Of a DNA stretch of 64,000 bases, positions 26,469-34,759 are shown in pieces. The translations under genes and the position numbers were made by a program. Source of the stretch: Bin5 sp034422415 (lineage in GTDB: Bacteria > Chloroflexota > Anaerolineae > Caldilineales > Caldilineaceae); assembly GCA_965202955.1 (NCBI GenBank), contig OZ241871.1, positions 4,526,001 through 4,590,000 of the forward strand. Direction: 5' to 3'. Below the pieces are notes generated by a model. The model searched no databases, had not been told where the DNA came from, and saw only the letters and a program-made list of their open reading frames with translations. How positions within the stretch are numbered: position 1 is the stretch's first letter; each line of letters begins with the position of its first letter.

Positions 26469-26813
26469 ATGAAATCGCTAGGTATTGCCGCACCCCGCCA
26501 AGGCGTGACCGGCGCGGTCTTTATGATCGGCCTGGCCACTCTATTTGCCACCGACTGGATCTGGCCGGGAATCCTTGTGCTCGTCGGAATCACCGGCCTT
26601 TTGGGCGCGTATGTCGAGCGCTCCACGCCCGACGACGATGACATCCCCCTGCGCGTGGACAACCCGGGTGAGGAGACGCCTCAGCCGGTGCGCTATGCTT
26701 CCCAATGCGCCTCATGCGGTGCCACAACTCCTCCGGAACTCCAGGAAGGCACAACCACGCGACAGGCAGCATTCTGCAGCTTTTGCGGAACTCAGCTGGA
26801 CCGGGCTGAATGA
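26469..26813 (+). CDS. Small membrane protein with C-terminal zinc ribbon
   Basis: A 114-residue protein, first gene of a three-gene coupled operon. One or two hydrophobic segments (VFMIGLATLFATDWIWPGIL and neighbours) are followed by an acidic linker and a double CxxC zinc ribbon: CASCG ... CSFCG. The frame is open upstream, but the upstream part is low in complexity and the ATG at 26469 begins the membrane segment; no clear ribosome site is seen. Its TGA overlaps the ATG of the next gene (ATGA). Zinc ribbons of this type often anchor or sense; the role is unknown. Confidence 0.65.
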   Translation: MKSLGIAAPRQGVTGAVFMIGLATLFATDWIWPGILVLVGITGLLGAYVERSTPDDDDIPLRVDNPGEETPQPVRYASQCASCGATTPPELQEGTTTRQAAFCSFCGTQLDRAE

Positions 26814-28066
26814 AACGCGCGCGTCTGCTCTTGGCGGCAATTCTATCCGTTCTGACGCTACTTCTTGCCGGCTCACTCGTATGGCGGCATCTATTCGGCC
26901 AACCTGCAGGAAATGGGCAGGCTGCCGCTCGCCCGCCGGAAGTGAGCATTCTTGTCATTGCGGCACCCGCGCTGGAACCGTGGCTGCGCGCCGCAGCAGA
27001 AGATTTCAATGCAACTCGTCCCCAGCAAAATGATGTTCCGTTTGAGGTCCAAATCGTTTCCATGGCCGGCCTCACTGCACTGGGCAACTGGGACGGCAGC
27101 GACATTGGCGGCCTGCAGGCGAACCGGAGCGGCGAACAGTTAGACCGTCGTGGTCGCACCGACACTTTGCTTCTCCCAGCCGCTTGGGTCCCGGAATCCA
27201 GCGCGTTTGTCGACATGGCAGACGACATCTTCAGACGTCAGCAGGATCAGAGTCCGTTTCAATCTGACGGCCGGTATCTTACCAGGTCTGTCGCGGCGAG
27301 CCCTTTAGCGTGGGGCTTTTTCCGCAGTCGCGGAATCGCCCTGCAGGAAAACCTGGGCGATATCTCCTGGGATGCGCTTCGCATTGCCGTCGCCGCGCCA
27401 ACCGGCTGGAAGGAGTTGGGCGGAGATCCTGCATGGGGCTATTTCGAACTTGCAATCCCCGACCCGCGATATAGCGCCGCCGGCCTCGCTGCAATGACGG
27501 CAGCTGCCGGCGAATTTTACGGCCGATTTCTTGTCTCAGTCGACGACGTCGCGGATCCTCTGTTCCAGTACTGGCTTGCCTCTATTCTGAACCATCTGAA
27601 TGACGCCGGCGACCTGAACGCCTTTTCGGTTGAAGAATTCGCTCTATTCGGCCCTGCAACCGGCGATGGTGGCCTCTTCATCGAAAGCGAACTATTACAG
27701 CGGGCGCAAGGCATCAAGGACCGCTGGAAGGATCCTCTCCTCATTCGATATCCCCAGGTTCCGACCTGGTTCGACTTCCCTTTCGCAATTTGGGCGGGTC
27801 CGGAGACGTCCGACTTTCAAAAAGGGGCCGCGCTAGAGTTTCAGCGTTTCCTTCTCAGCGAGCCACAGCAGCGCGAGGCCACAGTCTTCGGATTGCGGCC
27901 AGCCTCCACCGATATCCCTCTCACCGCCGCAGATGACAGCCTCTTTCTTCGAACACAGAAACTTGGCGTCCGCTATGAGCTCCCGCCTGCTAGCGCTGCG
28001 CCCGCTCTCAGGCCTGAAGTTCTGCTAGCCCTCCTCTCCTGGTACGACCAAATGGCAGCCCAATGA
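26810..28066 (+). CDS. Periplasmic substrate-binding-like protein, membrane anchored
   Basis: A 418-residue protein with an N-terminal signal-anchor (LLLAAILSVLTLLLAGSLVW) followed by a type 2 periplasmic-binding fold: EVSILVIAAPALEPWLRAAAEDFN, later WDALRIAVAAPTGWKELGGDP and GAALEFQRFLLSEPQQREA. It lacks a nearby permease. It overlaps both neighbours by ATGA junctions, so the three proteins are made together. The downstream protein has the same binding fold plus a VWA domain, so the two probably descend from one ancestor and may form a complex on the outer face of the membrane. Confidence 0.75.
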   Translation: MKRARLLLAAILSVLTLLLAGSLVWRHLFGQPAGNGQAAARPPEVSILVIAAPALEPWLRAAAEDFNATRPQQNDVPFEVQIVSMAGLTALGNWDGSDIGGLQANRSGEQLDRRGRTDTLLLPAAWVPESSAFVDMADDIFRRQQDQSPFQSDGRYLTRSVAASPLAWGFFRSRGIALQENLGDISWDALRIAVAAPTGWKELGGDPAWGYFELAIPDPRYSAAGLAAMTAAAGEFYGRFLVSVDDVADPLFQYWLASILNHLNDAGDLNAFSVEEFALFGPATGDGGLFIESELLQRAQGIKDRWKDPLLIRYPQVPTWFDFPFAIWAGPETSDFQKGAALEFQRFLLSEPQQREATVFGLRPASTDIPLTAADDSLFLRTQKLGVRYELPPASAAPALRPEVLLALLSWYDQMAAQ

Positions 28067-29868
28067 GAGCTCCGACTGCAGAGGCCGGCGCCAGCCAATC
28101 TGAGTCGGGCGAATCGAAAGAGCAAGCTACCTCCCACCGACTGTTTCTTCTTTCCATTGTCATCGGGGCCTTCTTGCTCATCTCTTCCTGTGCCCTGGCG
28201 ACGCTGGGGCTCGGTTCCTGGATCTTTCGCGTCGTTTCGGATCTGGGCGGGACCGAACCGAACGCCGGCGAGCCTGCCCTGGCCGCCTGGCCTGCCGACA
28301 GCGCCGAACTTACGGTCGCCGTCTCACCGTCTATGGCAGAGGCTCTGCAGCAGCGGGCAGACGCATTTAACAGCAGAAATCTCCGGACGCCCGACCGTCA
28401 GAGTATGCGCGTCAGCCTTCTTGCCATGTCTTCGCAGGAAATTGTCGAGCGGTCGCTCGGGCAGCCGGCGTTCCAAGCGGTTGCTCCCGACAGCTCACTC
28501 TGGCTGCGGCAGATTGACCGGCTTTGGGCCGACCAGACTCCAGTAGGTCCGAACAGTCTGCTTCCAAAGCGCATCGGCAATGCAACTCGTTTTGCGCTCA
28601 GCCCGATCGTTATCGCCATCCGTGACGAAGAGGCCCGCCGTCTTGGCTGGCCGGTGCAGAAAATCGGCTGGCGTGATGTTTTCGCCCTTGCCCTCAGCGA
28701 TCCTGAGTTCGAATGGAGCCGTCCCGGCGCCGACAACACTGCCGGCCTTGCGGCGACCCTGGCCGTATTCCATATTGGCGCGGGCGCGCCGCGCGGACTG
28801 ACCGAGGAAATTGTTAGCAGCGACCAAGTGCGCAAGTACGTGCGCGAGATCGAGAATACGGTCCGGAGGAACGGTGCCTCAGTGTTGACGAACCCGACCG
28901 CTTTCGACGCTTTCATTGCCCAAGAACAGACCGTCATCGCCTTGAACCTGTCCGCTCGCAGCGGCTTGGCAACCCCCAAAGTGCGCTTCATCGCCATCTA
29001 TCCGCGGGAAGGGACATTTTGGGCGGACCATCCGCTTGCTCTAGTGAACCTGCAGGGCAGCAGCAGCCACCCACTGACCAGCAACCAACTGCGGACCTAC
29101 AGCGCCTTCGCCCAATTCCTGCTGACTGAGGACAGCCAAATCGAGTTGATGCAGGCCGGCTTCCGCCCCGCAGACCTGACCGTTGACCTGAACGTCCCGC
29201 CCAGTCCATTCGTGGAAAGCAGCGTCGTCGACCCATCACAACCCAGAGCCCTACTTCCATACCCCTCCGCGCCTCTAATACAGTCGCTCCTCGGTGCCTG
29301 GCGCTTAGCCTGGCCACCTGCAAATATCCTCCTGGTGGTCGACACCAGTGAGTCGATGACCGGTAAGAAACTGGCCCAGACCAAGAGTGCGGCAGTTGAA
29401 TTCATCGACCATCTTCAAGAGGAGCACGACCGCGTGGGCCTGATCGGGTTCGGTTCCGGCAAAATGGACTTCGGCGAGTTGCGCAGGCTGGATAGCGAAG
29501 GCCGCCAGCAGCTCAGGTTACACTTCGAGACCGTGCAGGCAAGCGGCTACACAGAACTGGTCGATGCCGTCTTGGAAGCGCACGCGGCGCTCCAACAGTT
29601 AGCTGACGCAGAAGCCGTTAACGTAATCCTGGTCATGTCCGACGGACGGGACAATGACAGCGAATTCCGTTTGCGAGATCTGCAAAGTGCGATGCGCGAA
29701 GGCCCTATCCCTGTGCTGATCCACACAATCGCCATTGGCCGAGACTCCGACGAGAGGCTCTTGCGTGAGCTCGCCCGCATCGGCGACGGGCAGTTCCTTC
29801 GCGCCGACGATATCGACATTGAAGGCCTTTACCACCTCGTTGCAGCCCACGACCATGCCGGGGACTAG
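28063..29868 (+). CDS. Substrate-binding domain plus von Willebrand factor A protein
   Basis: A 601-residue protein: one membrane anchor near residues 27-55, a binding-protein-like domain (about 85-390, with AELTVAVSPSMAEALQQRAD and NQLRTYSAFAQFLLTE), and a C-terminal VWA domain (about 425-600). The MIDAS metal site is complete: VVDTSESM, the threonine in ASGYTELVDA, and VMSDGRDND. VWA domains with intact MIDAS bind protein ligands through a metal ion. It is coupled to the preceding gene by an ATGA overlap. Such pairs without transport genes look like surface sensory or assembly modules; the function is not established. Confidence 0.85.
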   Translation: MRAPTAEAGASQSESGESKEQATSHRLFLLSIVIGAFLLISSCALATLGLGSWIFRVVSDLGGTEPNAGEPALAAWPADSAELTVAVSPSMAEALQQRADAFNSRNLRTPDRQSMRVSLLAMSSQEIVERSLGQPAFQAVAPDSSLWLRQIDRLWADQTPVGPNSLLPKRIGNATRFALSPIVIAIRDEEARRLGWPVQKIGWRDVFALALSDPEFEWSRPGADNTAGLAATLAVFHIGAGAPRGLTEEIVSSDQVRKYVREIENTVRRNGASVLTNPTAFDAFIAQEQTVIALNLSARSGLATPKVRFIAIYPREGTFWADHPLALVNLQGSSSHPLTSNQLRTYSAFAQFLLTEDSQIELMQAGFRPADLTVDLNVPPSPFVESSVVDPSQPRALLPYPSAPLIQSLLGAWRLAWPPANILLVVDTSESMTGKKLAQTKSAAVEFIDHLQEEHDRVGLIGFGSGKMDFGELRRLDSEGRQQLRLHFETVQASGYTELVDAVLEAHAALQQLADAEAVNVILVMSDGRDNDSEFRLRDLQSAMREGPIPVLIHTIAIGRDSDERLLRELARIGDGQFLRADDIDIEGLYHLVAAHDHAGD

Positions 29869-30216
29869 GCGGGAACGCGACGCGACGCCGCGCCAGTAAC
29901 ACCGAACCTACCGAACTGAACAGTGTGTCCAAGACCGCGTCAGAATCGGTCCACAATAGGACCGAGCAGCCGGAAATCCTTCAAAGGCGGCAGCGGCCCG
30001 TTCGGTCTAAACGTCAGACTTCTGTTGTAGACTAATGGGTTCCCAGGGAAGTTGGGATGGGCAGCGGTTGGCGGCTCTGACGGCGCACTTAAAGTATTTC
30101 CCTAATGGAACCAAGAATTTCTTCCTGACGAGCGTGCAGCCGAAACGCCGGTGAATCCTATGTGCCCCCTTTCCGAGAAGTCGGGGTTTCAAAAGGGATC
30201 TACTTTAGCTCGGGTT
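29869..30216. other. Intergenic region between convergent VWA and antiporter genes
   Basis: About 350 bases without a supported gene. It separates two convergent genes, so terminators are expected, but no hairpin with a T-run was found. No RNA motif was recognised. Confidence 0.5.
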
Positions 30217-31347
30217 CTAGACTCCGCCATTGGGCCCCGAAATCAGGTAGATCCCTATCGTATAGCCCAAGTACAGAACCAACATCAGCGCTCCCTTCCA
30301 GCGGTTCATCACGTGGGGCACTGGAAGGACCAGCAGCAGCGGCAGTATTGCGATCAGCAGCATGGCTGGGAAGTCGCGGAATCGCATGTCCAGAGGCGCC
30401 GGCAGCGGGCGCACAGCGGCGGTGATGCCGATGATCGCCAGCATATTGAAGAGATTGCTCCCTACCAGATTGCCCAAAGCAATGTCGCCCCGCCGGTAGC
30501 CAATTGCTACGACCGACGCGGCCAGCTCTGGCAGACTCGTTCCAAGCGCCACAAGGCTCAGACCGATGATCAGTTCGCTGACGCCAAAGTGGCGGGCGAA
30601 GAAGGTGGCCGACTCCACCAGCCAGTTGGCGCCCAAAACGAGCACTGTAATGCCGAGTACGACCATGCCGATGTCCCGCAGCATTAGAGATTGGAACAGG
30701 CCCGAAATCGCCCCTGGCAGGAGTGGTCGGCTTTCGGCCTCGGCGATACGGGCTCGCGCTGTCGCCACTGCCTCGGCTGAAGGGTCGGCCTCCCCGTCGA
30801 CGGGGCCGACAGCCGGCTGGTCCATTTGAATGGCGGCGTCCCCGCCGATGTACTCGAGCGCTTCGCTCTCCTTTTCTTCGGCCAACGAGCGGCTGGCGGC
30901 GTAGCTCCAATAAACGAAACCGAGCAGGCCCAGAAAGAGAACGACGGCCTCCAGCTGCAAGATCAGGCCATCCCAAGCCATCCAGGTGAATAGAAGCGAT
31001 ACGGCCACCATGAGCGGATACTCGCGCAGGAGGAGCTGGCGGTCAACAGGGAGAGGGCGCAGGATGGCCACTACGCCCAGGATCAACGCCAGGTTGGCGA
31101 TGTTGCTGCCGACTACGTTGCCGATAGCCAGTTCGGCGGTTTTGCCGCCCTGCAGATTCGCAATCAGAGTCACGACCAACTCGGGAAGGCTGGTGCCGAA
31201 GGCCACGACGGTCAGGCCGATGACGACCAGGGGCACGTTGAGCCGCACCGCGAGCCGGCTGGCGCCCCGCACAAGAAAATCGGCTCCACCGGTCAGACAG
31301 GCGAAGCCGACAAGGAAGAGAATAATATTCAGGAGAAGTGGATTCAT
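30217..31347 (-). CDS. Calcium/sodium antiporter (CaCA superfamily, YrbG-like)
   Basis: A 376-residue integral membrane protein made of two inverted Na_Ca_ex repeats, each with the alpha-motif: VVAFGTSLPELVVTLIANLQ in the first and LVALGTSLPELAASVVAI in the second, each followed by a GNVVGSNIANL/GNLVGSNLFNM motif. About 10 membrane segments are visible. A charged cytoplasmic loop of ~60 residues joins the halves. It should exchange Ca2+ for Na+ or H+ across the cell membrane. It lies 82 bases downstream of the miaB stop on the same strand. Confidence 0.93.
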   Translation of the reverse strand: MNPLLLNIILFLVGFACLTGGADFLVRGASRLAVRLNVPLVVIGLTVVAFGTSLPELVVTLIANLQGGKTAELAIGNVVGSNIANLALILGVVAILRPLPVDRQLLLREYPLMVAVSLLFTWMAWDGLILQLEAVVLFLGLLGFVYWSYAASRSLAEEKESEALEYIGGDAAIQMDQPAVGPVDGEADPSAEAVATARARIAEAESRPLLPGAISGLFQSLMLRDIGMVVLGITVLVLGANWLVESATFFARHFGVSELIIGLSLVALGTSLPELAASVVAIGYRRGDIALGNLVGSNLFNMLAIIGITAAVRPLPAPLDMRFRDFPAMLLIAILPLLLVLPVPHVMNRWKGALMLVLYLGYTIGIYLISGPNGGV

Positions 31348-31429
31348 GAATGGTCTGTCTTGGCGGGCCGGGCCCAGCTTTCCTGTTTCATTTCAGTATG
31401 ATGTCGGGGACGGACATGGGGGTGCAGGC

Positions 31430-33013
31430 TCAATCCGGGGAGACGTCGCGGACGAATCGCCCCTGCATACTCCACGGCCCGGTCCAGGTGATTTGGGCAT
31501 CGACCAGGCGGCCGCGCAGGTTGGTATGTGGCCAGTCCCCACCGAAGTGACCGCCGGCAGCCAGCTCGCCGGCTGCAAAATTGCCGTCTTCGACGAACAC
31601 CAGCTTGTTCTGGCGCGTTCGACCCCGCCACTTGCCCTTGTGCTGTCCTTCGATTAGCAGTTCGACGGTTTCGCCCAGCAGGTTGGCGTTGATCTCCCCA
31701 CAGACCTGCTCCTGCAGTTGCTCCAGCGCTTTATGGCGGCGCAGCTTTTCCTGCTCCGGCACGTCATCTTCCATGCGCCGCTCGCTGACGGTGCCGGGCC
31801 GTGGACTGTAACGCGCCAGGTGCGCCTTGTCGAGTTTAAGGTCACCGAGCAACTGGTAGGTCTCGTCAAAATGTGCCGCGCTTTCACCGCAGAAGCCTAC
31901 GATGATGTCGGTATTGATGGCCGCGCCGGGAATCGTCGCGCGGATTCTGTCGATCAGATCGCGATAATCGGCCTGCGAATAGCCCCGCTTCATGTTGGCC
32001 AGCACTTCATCATTGCCGGCCTGGATCGGGACCTCGATGTGTTCGCAGACCTTGGGCAGGTCCTTGACAGCATGCAGGATGCGATCGGACATGTAGTTGG
32101 GATGGCTGGTCAGAAAACGAATGCGCCACAGCCCATCGATTTCATGAACGGCGTGGAGCAGGTCGGCAAGGTCAGGCCGATGTGGGGACTCTTCGCCCAG
32201 GGAACCGCCATTTCGCCAGTCGTAGCCGTAGCGGTCGACGATCTGCCCCAGCAGCGTCACCTCGCGAACTCCCTGCTCCACCAGGCCGCGCACTTCCTCC
32301 ACGATCTCGTCGACAGGACGGCTGCGCTCGATGCCGCGGCGGAAAGGGATGATGCAGAAGGTGCAAGCGTGGCTGCAGCCGTAAACGACGGGAACGTGTG
32401 CGCTCACCGCCCCTTCACCGCCCGAGGCAAGGCGGTGAATCGACTGGCCGCCGCTGTGCCACTGTTCGCCGTCCTGGAGCGCGTGGCGCTTGGCCAGCTG
32501 CTGCTCTTCGATGCGGGCGGAGTCGACCGCGATCTCGTCACTCTGAAGGTGGGTGATGAGTGGGGCCGGCTCGCTGGGCGGCATGAAGACGTCGACGTGC
32601 GGGAATCGCTCGCGCAGCTGCGGGCTGGGCTTGACGCCAACCATGCAGCCCATCAGTGCAAGTGTCCGATTGGTCCGGCCCCTCTTCCACGGCTTGAGAC
32701 TGCCGGCTTTGCCAATGCCTTTGTTTTCGGCGCTCTGCCGTACGACGCAGGTGTTCAGCACGACGACGTCGGCACTGTCGACCGAGTCGGTCGGTTGATA
32801 GCCGATCCGTTCCAATTCCACGGCCACATGGTTGGAGTCGGCGACGTTCATCTGGCAGCCGATTGTCCAAATGTGGTATGCGCCTCGATGCGGCCCGTTG
32901 AACTCGCGATTCGGGGCGACCCAGGCGGACGAGGAAGGCAGCGAATCAGGAGCGCGGGAAGTCGAGGTCAGCTCGAATATCTCAGGGTCAGGGTTGGGAT
33001 TGCGGCTCGACAT
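31430..33013 (-). CDS. miaB: tRNA-2-methylthio-N6-dimethylallyladenosine synthase
   Basis: A 527-residue methylthiotransferase that adds a methylthio group to i6A37 of tRNAs. Order of domains: ~48-residue acidic/Ser-rich extension, an N-terminal UPF0004 domain with its cysteines (WTIGCQMNVADSN, VVLNTCVVRQSAENK, LALMGCMVG), the radical SAM domain with YGCSHACTFCIIP (CxxxCxxC), and a C-terminal TRAM domain (ETVELLIEGQHKGKWRGRTR). The SENK segment favours MiaB over MtaB or RimO. The N-terminal extension is unusual in length. It lies between an antiporter gene and pncB on the minus strand. Confidence 0.93.
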   Translation of the reverse strand: MSSRNPNPDPEIFELTSTSRAPDSLPSSSAWVAPNREFNGPHRGAYHIWTIGCQMNVADSNHVAVELERIGYQPTDSVDSADVVVLNTCVVRQSAENKGIGKAGSLKPWKRGRTNRTLALMGCMVGVKPSPQLRERFPHVDVFMPPSEPAPLITHLQSDEIAVDSARIEEQQLAKRHALQDGEQWHSGGQSIHRLASGGEGAVSAHVPVVYGCSHACTFCIIPFRRGIERSRPVDEIVEEVRGLVEQGVREVTLLGQIVDRYGYDWRNGGSLGEESPHRPDLADLLHAVHEIDGLWRIRFLTSHPNYMSDRILHAVKDLPKVCEHIEVPIQAGNDEVLANMKRGYSQADYRDLIDRIRATIPGAAINTDIIVGFCGESAAHFDETYQLLGDLKLDKAHLARYSPRPGTVSERRMEDDVPEQEKLRRHKALEQLQEQVCGEINANLLGETVELLIEGQHKGKWRGRTRQNKLVFVEDGNFAAGELAAGGHFGGDWPHTNLRGRLVDAQITWTGPWSMQGRFVRDVSPD

Positions 33014-33142
33014 CGAATCTTTCTATCCAGGCCACTGACGGTTGCCCAGAGGTCAGGTTTGTGGACTTCGCCAACAGACGTTCCTTGCTATCCAATCGAT
33101 AACACCGAATGATCTCCATTCTAGCGATGAATATCTGGATGG

Positions 33143-34750
33143 TCAAGAATTCCGGCAAGCATTCTTAGGATGGATTGAGCTCAGCAGCCGCTCTTTCAAG
33201 TCTCGCAGCAGTTCGCTGACCCAAACCGAATAGGGCCGCGGCTCAATCAAGTTCCTTACGCCTTCAGGCAACCTTTCCACATCGGCGCGCCGTACTGCCC
33301 GGATCTGCTCGATGTCGGGCCTGTCGGCGGCCGGCTTCCCTCCGGCCAGAACTTCTGCCAGCAGCGGCTCAATTTGGGAAACTTGGTCGGCCTTCAAAGT
33401 GCTGGACTTTCCATCTTGCCATGGATGTCTCAGCGTCAACTGGTGTGGGGCGGACTCTGCGTCGCCTACCATTGCCTGAGGTGCCTCGACCATCTCCCGG
33501 TCCGGTGTCTCATCTTCCAAGGTCAGCAGGTCCGCTGCGGCGCGGCCTTGGGAGTCGTAAACGCGCCAGGCCCGCTTCCGGCCAGGAAGGGGCGTTTTAG
33601 AGGGGTCGTCCGAGGCCTTCGTTACCGGCTCCCAGGCGCGGCCGCTGTGCAGCGCGACCAGCTTGTATACCCCCCCTAGAGCGCTGTGCCCTGCTGAGGT
33701 GACCAGGCGCGTGCCAACGCCGTAGACCAGTCGACGTACAATTCGATCCCCGTCCAGCCCGCAGCGCGCCGCCTCCTGCTGGATACCCTCCTTGATTTGG
33801 CAGATTCTGAGTTCATCCAAATCATTCGACAGCACGATCGAGACGTCGGGGAAGCCTGTTTTGTCCAGCATTTTGGCGGTCTGGGTGCTCAGGTGGGCCA
33901 AGTCGCCCGAGTCGAGCCGAACGCCGACCGGCGCGAAACCCTTTTTTCGCAGCTTTTCGAATGCCCGGATTGCGTTGGGCACGCCGCTCTCCAGTGTATC
34001 TACGGTGTCGACCAGCAGGAGGCATTCGTCAGGATAGAGGTCGGCATAGGCCTGGAAGGCTTCGAGCTCGGTCATGCCCAGGGCCAGAAATGCCTGAACC
34101 GTTGAATGGGCGTGCGTACCTTTGGGAGGATAGCCGAGCAGGTGCGACATGCCGGCATTCGAACTGAAATCGGCGCCGCCGATCAGGGCCGCCCGCGTGC
34201 CGGCGTTGCCCCCGCGGTCGTGCGCGCGGCGCACGCCGAACTCCAGGACGGTCGCATCGCCGGCGCTTTGGCGCACACGCGCCGCCTTTGTGGCGATCAA
34301 TGTCTGGTAGTTGAGGACATTCAGCAGCGGGGTTTCCAGAATCTGGGCGATGGCAAGCGCGCCGCGCACAACAGTCAGGGGCACCTGCGGGTGAACGACG
34401 CGGCCTTCCGGGATGGCCGAGAGCGAAACGCTGTCAAAGTTTCCGTTAGAGCGCAGCCACTCCAGGAATTCCCCTGTGAAGAGCCTGCGGCCGGTGCGCG
34501 TGCGCATTCCCCGCATCAGGTCGATTTCGGTCGCGCCGAAATGGGCGGACTGCATCCAGTCGAGCAGCCATTCCAGCCCTGCGTTCACGCAGTAGCCCGC
34601 TCGGTGGTTGCCGTAGTCCGGGTAGCTGCGAAAGAAGTGGTCAAACTGGGCCTGCCGCTCGTGTATTCCCAGGTGGAAATAGAGCTGCGCCATCGTCAGC
34701 TGATACTGATCGGTAAATAGTATGCCTTCGGCTGCCGAACGTTGGACCAT
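33143..34750 (-). CDS. pncB: Nicotinate phosphoribosyltransferase
   Basis: A 535-residue enzyme of NAD salvage that joins nicotinate and PRPP. The N-terminus ILFTDQYQLTMAQLYFH and the segments FEFGVRRAHD-like LEFGVRRAHDRGGNAGTRAA, GTHAHSTVQAF and GVRLDSGDLAHLS are characteristic; the tail (LTLRHPWQDG...) is the longer bacterial form. The ATG lies nine bases after the in-frame stop of the selenoprotein gene upstream, in the same frame, so the two are likely co-translated, and the start region lies next to the predicted SECIS hairpin. Confidence 0.93.
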   Translation of the reverse strand: MVQRSAAEGILFTDQYQLTMAQLYFHLGIHERQAQFDHFFRSYPDYGNHRAGYCVNAGLEWLLDWMQSAHFGATEIDLMRGMRTRTGRRLFTGEFLEWLRSNGNFDSVSLSAIPEGRVVHPQVPLTVVRGALAIAQILETPLLNVLNYQTLIATKAARVRQSAGDATVLEFGVRRAHDRGGNAGTRAALIGGADFSSNAGMSHLLGYPPKGTHAHSTVQAFLALGMTELEAFQAYADLYPDECLLLVDTVDTLESGVPNAIRAFEKLRKKGFAPVGVRLDSGDLAHLSTQTAKMLDKTGFPDVSIVLSNDLDELRICQIKEGIQQEAARCGLDGDRIVRRLVYGVGTRLVTSAGHSALGGVYKLVALHSGRAWEPVTKASDDPSKTPLPGRKRAWRVYDSQGRAAADLLTLEDETPDREMVEAPQAMVGDAESAPHQLTLRHPWQDGKSSTLKADQVSQIEPLLAEVLAGGKPAADRPDIEQIRAVRRADVERLPEGVRNLIEPRPYSVWVSELLRDLKERLLSSIHPKNACRNS

Positions 34751-34759
34751 GCTTTCGTG

